Shown: in pieces, positions 1 to 5,498 of the stretch
Numbering within the stretch: position 1 is the stretch's first letter
Layout of the letters: every line of letters starts with the position of its first letter
Assembly: GCA_030837445.1 (NCBI GenBank)
Contig: JAUPKM010000120.1
Location: 1 to 5,498, forward strand
Direction: 5' to 3'
Source of the DNA: Actinomycetota bacterium
Lineage (GTDB): Bacteria; Actinomycetota; Actinomycetes; S36-B12; UBA10799
Length of the DNA stretch: 5,498 bases
Notes under the pieces: model-generated
Database searches by the model: none
What the model was told of the DNA's origin: nothing
What the model saw: only the letters and a program-made list of their open reading frames with translations
Position numbers and translations under genes: made by a program

Positions 1-27
1 CACCGGGGCCGGCCACCAGCGAATAAC

Positions 28-45
28 CCCGAACAGCCCGAACAG
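28..45. repeat. Two tandem copies of a 9-bp unit
   Basis: The unit CCCGAACAG occurs twice in direct succession (28-36 and 37-45), followed by a degraded third start. It is short enough to have arisen by slippage. No function is evident. Confidence 0.5.
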
Positions 46-63
46 CCACGAAAGAGCCCCCGG

Positions 64-96
64 GCGGGCATGGTTCCCTGACCGCCGAAGGCCCGC
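64..96. repeat. Inverted repeat, 6-bp stem beside the tRNA-like D-arm
   Basis: GCGGGC at 64-69 pairs with GCCCGC at 91-96, enclosing 21 nt that contain a smaller GGT/ACC pairing (72-74 with 81-83). On the minus strand the GCGGGC arm lies exactly where the 5' anticodon-stem strand would follow the D-arm-like sequence at 97-117. The hairpin therefore looks like an enlarged anticodon arm. No T-arm follows it on the minus strand. Confidence 0.4.
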
Positions 97-157
97 TGCT
101 CTGCCCATTTGAGCTACGACACACGAAGCGTCAAGTTGACTCGAACCCCCAGCCCGC
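91..157 (-). other. tRNA-like halves in permuted order (T-arm-like half, then D-arm-like half)
   Basis: Seen on the minus strand: 138-157 reads GCGGGCTGGGGGTTCGAGTC, which carries a typical T-loop TTCGAGT with a G-rich 5' stem. Further downstream, the complement of 91-120 has TA, then GCTC, a D-loop starting with A and containing GG, then GAGC and A, all in the usual tRNA positions 8-26. Between them, GACGC and GTGTC (133-137 and 119-123, one G-U pair) can form a hairpin closed by TTCGT, resembling an acceptor stem whose two ends are joined. GCGGG after the D-arm can pair with CCTGC (156-160) before the T-half, like an anticodon stem. Against a working tRNA, the T-stem 3' strand (CAACT) pairs poorly and no CCA or anticodon loop can be assigned. 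It may be debris from two neighbouring tRNA genes, a pseudo-tRNA, or a structured RNA. Confidence 0.35.
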
Positions 158-214
158 AGGTCCGGTAACCGACAACCGCCGACCCACCCGGGACCGACCC
201 CCAGCCTGCGGACC
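143..214. repeat. Degenerate repeat pair that also forms an inverted repeat
   Basis: Two similar stretches, about 143-163 and 195-214, share a CGA-CCCCCAGCC-GC core as direct copies. Inside them GCCCGCAGG (152-160) and CCTGCGGAC (205-213) are complementary over 9 positions if one G-U pair on the minus-strand RNA is allowed. The left copy overlaps the T-arm-like half of the tRNA-like element. The copies may be a duplication or two arms of a structured RNA. Confidence 0.35.
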
Positions 215-491
215 CCCGCCCTCCCGGTCAAGCACCCCACCGGCGACCACGAACTGATCACGAGCGTTGCGATATCACCACCTTCTCCAGGACGCGGGTG
301 CCGGTACCGCATCCCAGGCGTAGCTCCAGGCGAATAGGGCCGTCCTCGGACCGGGGCGGTGATCGAGTTTGGGCTGACGGGTTGGACGGGATTCAGCGTC
401 AGTTGGCGGGGGAGGCCGTGATCTTTGGGCGGATGGGGATGGAGACGGGTGCGGGTGTCGTCGCCTGTAGCTGGCCTACGAACTCCTCCCT

Positions 492-512
492 GTGCCTTGC
501 CGGACCAGGCAC
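492..512. repeat. Inverted repeat upstream of the MFS promoter-like signal
   Basis: GTGCCT (492-497) and AGGCAC (507-512) are perfect 6-bp arms around a 9-nt spacer. The repeat lies 46 bp upstream of the TTGACA element. It could be an operator half-site pair or a hairpin. The distance is long for direct repression, and short inverted repeats are frequent in GC-rich DNA. Confidence 0.25.
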
Positions 513-558
513 CACGACCCGCTCGCTCACGGCAAACGCATCTGGACAGGCGCGCGAG

Positions 559-587
559 TTGACAACATCGCCATGCTCTCCAAGAAT
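559..587 (+). promoter_or_regulatory. Sigma-70-type promoter candidate for the MFS gene
   Basis: A perfect -35 hexamer TTGACA lies at 559-564. It is followed after exactly 17 bp by AAGAAT at 582-587, which matches 4 of 6 positions of TATAAT and keeps the most conserved second A and last T. Transcription would start near 594, where an in-frame GTG of the MFS gene lies, implying a leaderless mRNA. AT-rich hexamers like TTGACA are rare by chance in DNA this GC-rich. There is no experimental support. Confidence 0.45.
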
Positions 588-593
588 CGACCG

Positions 594-1919
594 GTGCCAG
601 ACAGCGCAAATCAGCCCAAAGCGCAGCCCCTGCCGCCGCCGACGGATTCTGCAACGGGGAAGACTCCGTCCCCTCGCCTGTGGCGGCATCATGACTTCCG
701 GGCGTTGTGGGTCGGGGACACGATCAGTCAGGTCGGCACTCAGCTGTCCGTGTTCGTGCTCCCTGTGCTCGCGATCCAGACCCTGGGGGCTCAGGAGGCC
801 CAGCTCGGCATGCTCACCGCGTGCGAGACTGCGGCGTTTCTCCTGGTGGGGCTGCCGGCGGGGGCCTGGGTGGACCGGTGGCGCAAGCGCCGGGTCCTCA
901 TCGTCAACGACCTACTGCGCGCTGTTCTGTTCGCGTCGGTGCCGGTGGCCTGGTGGTTCGATGTCCTCAGTCTTGCCCAGCTGTTCGTCGTAGCCGCCCT
1001 CGTCGGGGTGTGCACGGTGTTCTTCGAGGTCGCTTATCAGAGCTACCTGCCCCATCTCCTGGACAGCGATCAACTGGTTCCCGGCAACGCTCGCCTTCAG
1101 GCCAGCCAATCCGTCGCCCAAGCAGCCGGTCCCGCCGTCGCCGGCGGTCTGCTCCGCTACGCCTCTGCTCCGCTGATCATCTTCCTCAACGCGCTCAGTT
1201 TCCTCGGCTCTGCGGTTTTCCTGGCCCGGATCCGCAGTTGCGAAGAACGCCAGACCCGCAGCGGACGGCGCCGCCTGCGCACCGAGGTCGCCGAGGGCCT
1301 GCGCTTCGTCCTCACCCACCCCCTGCTGCGTCGGATCACCGCCTGCACCTCCCTGAACAACTTCTTCGCGTCCGCCTCGTCCGCCCTGTTCGCCCTCTAC
1401 CTGCTGCGCGACCTCGATCTGTCCACCAGCACCCTCGGCCTCGTCTACTCCGCCTCCGCCGTCGGCGGAATCGCCGGTGCCGCCCTCAGCGGACGCGTGA
1501 CCCGCCTTCTCGGTGAGGGGCGGGCCATCCCCGTCGCGGCACTCCTGAGCGTCCCCGGGTCCGCCCTGACGCCGCTCGCCGCCCACGTCACAGCGACCTG
1601 GCGGCCGCTGCTGCTCATCGCCGGCGGCTTCCTCTCCTTCGCCGCCGTCATCATCTACAACATCACCCAAGTCAGCTACCGCCAGCGCGTCACCCCACCA
1701 GACCTCCTCGGCCGGATGAACGCTTCCGTCCGCTTCCTCGTCTGGGGCACCCAACCCCTCGGCGCACTCGCCGGCGGCGCTCTCGGCGCTACCCTCGGAA
1801 TCCTCCCGACCATGTGGTTGATCACTGCGGGTGGCTTCGTCGCGGCTCTCCCGGTCGTCCTGTCGCCCCTCTCCCGGATGCGAGACCTCCCCAGGACCGA
1901 CTCCGAGCCGATCCACTAA
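594..1919 (+). CDS. MFS transporter, EntS/MFS_3-type exporter
   Basis: This is an inner-membrane secondary transporter of the major facilitator superfamily, probably a proton-driven efflux pump. The substrate cannot be read from sequence. The 441 residues contain a hydrophilic Pro-rich N-terminus (about 1-28) and then about 12 hydrophobic segments. Family marks include the opening pattern RLWRHHDFRALWVGDTISQVG and a motif-A variant G-x3-VDRWRKRR in the loop after helix 2 (about residues 86-100). Others are a segment around FFEVAYQSYLP (about 143-153) followed by GPAVAGGLL (about 179-187), and a late block with RQRVTPPDLLGRMNA and a PLGALAGG helix. All are typical of the MFS_3 (PF05977) group. 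Start choice: in-frame GTG 492, ATG 573 and GTG 594 all lack a Shine-Dalgarno sequence. GTG 594 fits a leaderless start 7 nt after the -10-like hexamer, and ATG 573 is the main alternative (448 aa). The gene converges on jetD, 224 bp away, and is probably transcribed alone. Confidence 0.9.
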   Translation: MPDSANQPKAQPLPPPTDSATGKTPSPRLWRHHDFRALWVGDTISQVGTQLSVFVLPVLAIQTLGAQEAQLGMLTACETAAFLLVGLPAGAWVDRWRKRRVLIVNDLLRAVLFASVPVAWWFDVLSLAQLFVVAALVGVCTVFFEVAYQSYLPHLLDSDQLVPGNARLQASQSVAQAAGPAVAGGLLRYASAPLIIFLNALSFLGSAVFLARIRSCEERQTRSGRRRLRTEVAEGLRFVLTHPLLRRITACTSLNNFFASASSALFALYLLRDLDLSTSTLGLVYSASAVGGIAGAALSGRVTRLLGEGRAIPVAALLSVPGSALTPLAAHVTATWRPLLLIAGGFLSFAAVIIYNITQVSYRQRVTPPDLLGRMNASVRFLVWGTQPLGALAGGALGATLGILPTMWLITAGGFVAALPVVLSPLSRMRDLPRTDSEPIH

Positions 1920-1941
1920 CGACCACCATGTCCGCCAGAAC

Positions 1942-1952
1942 GGGTCAAACCC
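1942..1952. repeat. Small hairpin after the MFS stop codon
   Basis: GGGT and ACCC pair around CAA, forming a 4-bp stem and 3-nt loop 22 bp after the MFS stop codon and immediately before the larger hairpin at 1954-1986. It is too small to be a terminator alone, but may add to the larger structure. Confidence 0.3.
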
Positions 1953-1953
1953 A

Positions 1954-1986
1954 GGCTCCGCCTGCGTCGCGCAAGGCGCCAGAGCC
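1954..1986. terminator. Strong hairpin between convergent genes, probable bidirectional terminator
   Basis: The arms pair as GGCTC (1954-1958) with GAGCC (1982-1986), CGCCT (1959-1963) with AGGCG (1974-1978), and GCG with CGC around a TCG loop. This gives about 13 base pairs interrupted by a CCA bulge and a single A. It lies 34 bp past the MFS stop and about 160 bp past the jetD stop on the other strand. No T-tract follows on either side, which is common for actinobacterial terminators. Its place between two converging units supports termination in both directions. Confidence 0.55.
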
Positions 1987-2078
1987 ACTCTGAACCACGT
2001 TGGGTCTTGGTGCTCCTTGCCGGCGATGAGGCCATTGAATCCCACAGTCCATCACTGGTGTGACGCCCATGTTGTGGA

Positions 2079-2098
2079 CCTTCGGCGAGCGCCGCAGG
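2079..2098 (-). terminator. Possible terminator hairpin downstream of jetD
   Basis: CGGC (2083-2086) and GCCG (2091-2094) pair around GAGC. The stem extends through one mismatch by CCT (2079-2081) with AGG (2096-2098). It begins about 45 nt downstream of the jetD stop codon. The stem is short and no U-tract follows, so it is a weaker candidate than the hairpin at 1954-1986. Confidence 0.3.
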
Positions 2099-2143
2099 GG
2101 CCTCGTCGGTGGATGGTGATGCTGTTCGACCTGCTGGTTGGCG

Positions 2144-3442
2144 TCAGGGTTGGGGATCGTCGCCGGGGGAGTGAGAGTCAGCGGCCAAGTCGGCGATCAG
2201 CGCATCTGCGAGGGCTTCTTCGTACACGACAGCCCCACGGGCGGCCATGGCCTGGGCGAGCGCAGGGTCCCACGGGGTGGCGATGGGGCTGTTCTTCAGG
2301 GGAACGGGGTTGCCCTTGGCATCGAGTCCTGCCAGGTAGTCCTGGGCTGTCATCCGCCATGGGCTGCAGGGGTACCGCTGCAGCAGATGGGAAGTCATCT
2401 CGACGCCGGGCCAGTCGAAGTCCCCGTGGTAGAGCAGCCGGCCGCCACCGGAGACGACAGCCCGGGCGAGCCTGTGGAAGGCGGTCGAGGGCCAACCCTG
2501 GGTGCAGATCAGTGGCGGGCAGCGGTCGGCGAGTTCGCCTGCGGCTCGACGCAGCACCGCGGGGTTCTCGCAGACGCGTACGACGCCGCCGGGCCCGAGG
2601 GCGATCGGGTGAGCGACGAGTTGATGGAGGGTGATCACGAACGGGGTGCCGGTGCTCGCGGCCGAGATGAGCCAGTCTGCGAGGCCTCTGCCGGTGGGCC
2701 GGAGGTTGAGCACGAGGACCTGGCTGGCCAGGTCGTCGACGATGACGTCGAAGAAGTCCCACAGTTCGCGCCGCTCCATGGTCGTGACCGGGCGGGTGAC
2801 GCCGGCCGCCTCGGCGAGGGCACGCAGCACCAGAGTGCTCAAAGAACCCTTGTTCAGGCTTTTGGTGTCGGCGGTGGCGAGGGCAGACAGGCTGGGGAGC
2901 GGGATCGGGTGGGCTCCCCGAGGTCGCGACAGGAGGGTTTCCAACACGCGCCTGGCATCGGCGAGCAGTTGCGGCTCTCCTGATCGGACCAGCGAGGTCA
3001 GCGTGCCGTCGGCTTCGACGTCGGTCAGCCAACGCTGGTACCAGGCACAGTCCTGGTGGAGGTGACTGGCGCGGGCATGCTTGAGGGCGGCCGCCCGGGT
3101 GTCGTCCCTGGAGGTTCGTTCGGCGGGCCGGTCACGCAATGGTGGGCCGAGCCGTTCCAGGACGGCGATCAGCCCGAGCCCGGTGTCGGCTCGGATAGCT
3201 CGGTCGAACTCGGTCAGGCCGATCGTCAGCCGAGCTGAGTTGGGTTGCCGGTAGTTCCCGGTCATGCCGATGACCAGGGTCCGCTCGGCGTCGGTCGGTG
3301 CCGCGAGGGTGACGGAACGGTTCAGGTTGCCGCCACTGGCTTCCAGGGATCGCCTAGCCGCGGCCATGAGCCGCTCCCGGGCAGGATCGGCGTAACGCAG
3401 CCACGGCCGATCGGTCTCGGAGTCTCGATTGGTGCCGGTCAT
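2144..3442 (-). CDS. jetD: JetD, type II Wadjet nuclease subunit (TIGR02679; DUF2399 Toprim-like)
   Basis: This is the DNA-cleaving subunit of the JetABCD (Wadjet) anti-plasmid system. In studied systems JetD cuts circular DNA after the JetABC motor has extruded it. The protein is 432 aa, about normal for the family. The N-terminal half (about 15-240) matches the region usually called DUF3323. The C-terminal half is the DUF2399 Toprim-like domain related to topoisomerase VI/Spo11. It shows VCENPAVL (residues 290-297) with the metal-binding Glu E292, then CTQGWPS (313-319), then GDFDWPG (340-346) with the DxD pair D341/D343, and PWRMTAQDY (361-369). The acidic triad is intact, so it should be active. 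The ATG overlaps the jetC stop as ATGA, and GAGGA lies 9 nt upstream (3452-3456) within jetC, indicating translational coupling. Domain names come from family knowledge, not a search. Confidence 0.93.
   Translation of the reverse strand: MTGTNRDSETDRPWLRYADPARERLMAAARRSLEASGGNLNRSVTLAAPTDAERTLVIGMTGNYRQPNSARLTIGLTEFDRAIRADTGLGLIAVLERLGPPLRDRPAERTSRDDTRAAALKHARASHLHQDCAWYQRWLTDVEADGTLTSLVRSGEPQLLADARRVLETLLSRPRGAHPIPLPSLSALATADTKSLNKGSLSTLVLRALAEAAGVTRPVTTMERRELWDFFDVIVDDLASQVLVLNLRPTGRGLADWLISAASTGTPFVITLHQLVAHPIALGPGGVVRVCENPAVLRRAAGELADRCPPLICTQGWPSTAFHRLARAVVSGGGRLLYHGDFDWPGVEMTSHLLQRYPCSPWRMTAQDYLAGLDAKGNPVPLKNSPIATPWDPALAQAMAARGAVVYEEALADALIADLAADSHSPGDDPQP
3439..3442 (-). promoter_or_regulatory. 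ATGA stop/start overlap coupling jetC and jetD
   Basis: The jetC TGA (3439-3441) and the jetD ATG (3440-3442) share bases. A GAGGA ribosome-binding sequence lies 9 nt before the ATG inside the Asp/Glu-rich end of jetC. This arrangement favours translational coupling and fixed subunit ratios, and it fixes the jetD start. Confidence 0.8.
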
Positions 3443-5498
3443 TCCTCGTCGTCCTCGCTGGGCTCAGGGTCGTCCAGTGCGGGCGTTCCGCGGTCGTCGG
3501 GGGCGTACCGGCTGGGTCTGATTCCGACGACGGCGGCAGCGAGGTCTTCGGAATTGGGGAAGGTGTCGTCGTCGAGGATCTGGGAGCCGTCCCAGAGCAA
3601 CAGCATGGTCGAGACAGTGTGGGCAAGTTTGTCATGGTGCAGGTCGTAGTGGGCGATCTGCGGGATGCACGGATAGGTGACCCAGAGGTCGTGACCCGTC
3701 ATGAACAGGTCGAGGTCGAACTTCACCGTCAGTTCGAGCAGGTCCGGGCGGTACTTGGCGTCGATCCCGGCGAAGGCCTCGTCGAGGGCGATCATGCGGG
3801 GACAGGTGGGCTTGGCGGAGCTGTACTGGGCGTTGGCTGCGGCGAACAGGGGAAGGTGGATCGCCGAGGACTTCTCTCCGCCCGACAGCACCGAGTGCTT
3901 GGCCTTGGTGAGCTTCTCCTCGGCTAATCCCGGACGTACCAGCCGCAGTTCGAAGGTGTGCCAGGCTCGGTAGTCGAGGACTTCGGTAAGGACCTGGTGG
4001 TAGGTCTTGACCGATTCCCGGGCGCGGGCGGTGTGGATCTGCTCGCGTAGCAGGCGCCGCAGCTCGTTGAGGCCTTCGGGCCCCAGGTATTCGGGTGCCT
4101 TGGCCAGGAGATCGGCTACCGCCCGTTGGGAGTCGGTGATCTTATCGGCGGTCACCCAACGGATCCCGACGGCGGTCCCGGATGACATGGGCCTGCTGCG
4201 GGTGTCGGCGTCCATGGTGGCCACGAGGTCCCTGGCGTCCTTGGTGCGGGCGTGGATCTGCTGGGCCAACCGCTTGAGCAGGGCGTCTTCGAGCAGGGTC
4301 CGTTCCCGCGCCTCCAACAGCATGCTCTGGTCTTCGATGTGTTCCTTGAGCCGGGCGGCGAAGGAGCCGATCGGGCTGAGCCCGTCGGCATCGGCGATCC
4401 GGACCACGAGCAACCCTTCGTCGAGGTCACGCTCGAGCCGGTAGTCTTGGCGGGTCTCGTCGAGCTTGGTGCTGAGTGTCTCGGCCGCGTTCATGGCGCG
4501 GGTGTCCCAGTTGCGTCGGGTGGTCTCGCTGATCGGTGCCGCGGGCACCGCTTGGTGCAGAGCGTCCAGGTATGCCAGGACGCCGGTGGGCAGTGCCGAA
4601 CGGGCCTCATCGGTCAGATCCCCGGTCAAAGGCGGCTGCCCGAGTCGTTCGAAGACAACCTCCGCGAGATCGTCGGCCGCCGGCCAGGTACTCACCGGAG
4701 GCCAGGGGACGTCCACCCGCACGCCGAGTAGCTCGCACAGGTCCGGCTTGGCTAGAGGGGCGAGTGCGGCGGCCTCGGTGAACTGCTCGGTGAGGGCTGC
4801 GGCCAGACGATGCTGGGCGTCCTCCAGCCGCTGGCTGGAACGGCTGAGGCGGTCTTGCTCGTCATCGATCTGCTTGTCGGCGCGCTTGCCGGCCCACGCG
4901 ATCTCGCTCAGCCGCTGCTCCAGTTCTGACTTGTCGGATAGCACGCGGGCGGCCTCGGGGTCCTGCGCCGCGAGGGCCTGGTCCAACTCCGCAGCCAACT
5001 TGAGCTGCTTCTCCTCGCGCTCGGACTGCAGTTGCCTGTCTTCATCGAGTCGGTCCTGCCGGTCGGCCAGTCGCCGGCGCCGGTCGGCGAGGTCCCTCTC
5101 CTGGGCGGTGACCTGATCCCGAGCCAGCGCCAAAGCCCGTCCCGAGCGCTCGAACGCCGCCACGGAGCGGGCGACGTGTGCCACACCAGCGGTCTCGGTC
5201 GGCATCGTTCTCTCCGAGGCGCCCTGCAGCAGCCGGCGTCGGCACAGGTCGACCTCGGCGATCGACCGATCGAGGAGGCTGCGCTGTTGGTCCTGCCGGG
5301 TCCGTGCGGTGGCCAGATTGGTGGCCGCGCGAACGCAGTCCCTCTCGGCGGTCGCGATGGCGCCGATGGGTGGGAGTTCCTTCTCGGCGTGGGTGAGATC
5401 CGTGATGGTCTGCTCGATGGCAGCCAGGGACGTCTCCACCTCGGTCCGGGCCTGGGCCAGGGTCTTCAGTTCACCGTCGAGGTCCGCCAGGCGTGCGG
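3439..5498 (-). CDS. jetC: JetC, type II Wadjet SMC-like ATPase (TIGR02680), C-terminal part
   Basis: This is the motor ATPase of the Wadjet complex. It is partial: the frame stays open through the right edge, so 685 C-terminal residues are visible of a family usually near 1,350. The GTG at 5437-5439 is internal, since coiled-coil sequence continues upstream of it. In translation order there is a long charged coiled coil (edge to about 4780), a Pro-rich non-coiled section (about 4780-4530), helical segments rejoining the head (about 4530-3980), the block LDYRAWHTFEL (3946-3978), the ABC signature LSGGE (3874-3888), Walker B ending MIALDE with D and E at 3778-3783 and the D-loop AGID just after, and a switch histidine in TGHDLW (about 3690). 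The tail is acidic (EPSEDDEE). Walker A should lie in the missing N-terminal half. All visible ATPase residues are intact. JetC is co-transcribed with jetD. Confidence 0.93.
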   Translation of the reverse strand, partial: ARLADLDGELKTLAQARTEVETSLAAIEQTITDLTHAEKELPPIGAIATAERDCVRAATNLATARTRQDQQRSLLDRSIAEVDLCRRRLLQGASERTMPTETAGVAHVARSVAAFERSGRALALARDQVTAQERDLADRRRRLADRQDRLDEDRQLQSEREEKQLKLAAELDQALAAQDPEAARVLSDKSELEQRLSEIAWAGKRADKQIDDEQDRLSRSSQRLEDAQHRLAAALTEQFTEAAALAPLAKPDLCELLGVRVDVPWPPVSTWPAADDLAEVVFERLGQPPLTGDLTDEARSALPTGVLAYLDALHQAVPAAPISETTRRNWDTRAMNAAETLSTKLDETRQDYRLERDLDEGLLVVRIADADGLSPIGSFAARLKEHIEDQSMLLEARERTLLEDALLKRLAQQIHARTKDARDLVATMDADTRSRPMSSGTAVGIRWVTADKITDSQRAVADLLAKAPEYLGPEGLNELRRLLREQIHTARARESVKTYHQVLTEVLDYRAWHTFELRLVRPGLAEEKLTKAKHSVLSGGEKSSAIHLPLFAAANAQYSSAKPTCPRMIALDEAFAGIDAKYRPDLLELTVKFDLDLFMTGHDLWVTYPCIPQIAHYDLHHDKLAHTVSTMLLLWDGSQILDDDTFPNSEDLAAAVVGIRPSRYAPDDRGTPALDDPEPSEDDEE

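Larger units (their letters stand above)
1..593. other. Gene-free left region with tRNA-like pieces, inverted repeats and a promoter-like signal
   Basis: I see no convincing protein gene here. Open frames in this stretch are Arg/Ser/Pro-rich, have no recognisable domain and no ribosome binding site, and run into the MFS gene in a different frame. The stretch holds a 9-bp tandem repeat (28-45), a hairpin (64-96), tRNA-like halves on the minus strand (91-157), a degenerate repeated C-rich motif (143-163 and 195-214), a perfect 8-bp palindrome CGGTACCG (302-309), an inverted repeat (492-512) and a promoter-like TTGACA / AAGAAT pair (559-587). Positions about 214-490 otherwise show nothing I can name. 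No regulator gene lies beside the MFS gene within the window. Confidence 0.6.

Noticed and set aside
91..120. Ordinary complete tRNA gene beginning at the D-arm on the minus strand
   Set aside because: Downstream sequence (toward position 1) has no T-arm and no strand complementary to the acceptor bases, so a standard cloverleaf cannot be formed.
298..993. Plus-strand 231-codon open frame upstream of and overlapping the MFS gene
   Set aside because: It overlaps the well-supported MFS frame by hundreds of bases, is rich in Arg, Ser and Cys, has no domain, and has no ribosome binding site. It is a GC-rich shadow.
707..1516. Plus-strand 269-codon frame inside the MFS gene
   Set aside because: It is entirely contained in the MFS gene in another frame. 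Its Pro/Arg-rich composition is typical of a shifted reading of GC-rich coding DNA.
912..2045. Minus-strand 377-codon frame antisense to the MFS gene
   Set aside because: The translation is low-complexity Gly/Glu/Asp-rich, the usual artefact opposite GC-rich genes, while the plus frame has clear MFS motifs.
1920..2143. Possible transposase or insertion-sequence remnant between the convergent genes
   Set aside because: I looked in all frames for a DDE-type remnant or terminal inverted repeats and found nothing convincing beyond hairpins.
1831..2634. Plus-strand 267-codon frame spanning the MFS end, the gap and the jetD end
   Set aside because: It crosses two supported genes and the terminator hairpins, is Arg/Ser-rich, and has no domain or ribosome binding site.
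2138..2983. Plus-strand 281-codon frame antisense to jetD
   Set aside because: It is a Gly/Glu/Asp-rich shadow of jetD with no recognisable motif. jetD itself shows DUF2399 catalytic motifs.
3439..5439. A complete 666-aa JetC starting at the GTG at 5437-5439
   Set aside because: The frame stays open with coiled-coil sequence (for example ELKTLAQART just upstream) to the window edge, and the family needs an N-terminal Walker A half. The GTG is an internal valine.

Overview
This is a high-GC window (about two thirds G+C by eye, with strong G/C preference at third codon positions) typical of an actinomycete, most likely Streptomyces or a relative. The protein families fit that placement. A genus cannot be fixed from the sequence alone.

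Layout: positions 1 to about 593 hold no convincing protein gene. They contain tRNA-like fragments on the minus strand in an unusual order, several inverted repeats, and a promoter-like TTGACA / AAGAAT pair just before the first gene. Positions about 594-1919 (+) encode a 12-helix-type major facilitator (MFS) exporter of the EntS/MFS_3 group. Positions 1920-2143 are the gap between two converging transcription units and hold hairpins that look like terminators. Positions 2144-3442 (-) encode JetD (TIGR02679; a DUF2399 Toprim-like nuclease subunit). Positions 3439-5498 (-) encode the C-terminal 685 residues of JetC (TIGR02680; an SMC-like ATPase), which runs off the right edge. The jetC stop and jetD start overlap in ATGA.

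The main content is therefore the distal half of a type II Wadjet (JetABCD) anti-plasmid defence operon, transcribed right to left. By family knowledge the missing 5' part of the operon (jetA/TIGR02677, jetB/TIGR02678 and the N-terminal half of jetC) should lie just beyond position 5498. In studied Wadjet systems JetABC forms an SMC motor that extrudes DNA loops, and JetD cuts small circular DNA. The MFS gene converges on this operon, has its own promoter-like signal, and is probably a functionally separate neighbour.

The Wadjet family is already described. The least explained part of the window is the left 220 bases, where a T-arm-like and a D-arm-like tRNA half sit in reversed (permuted) order.
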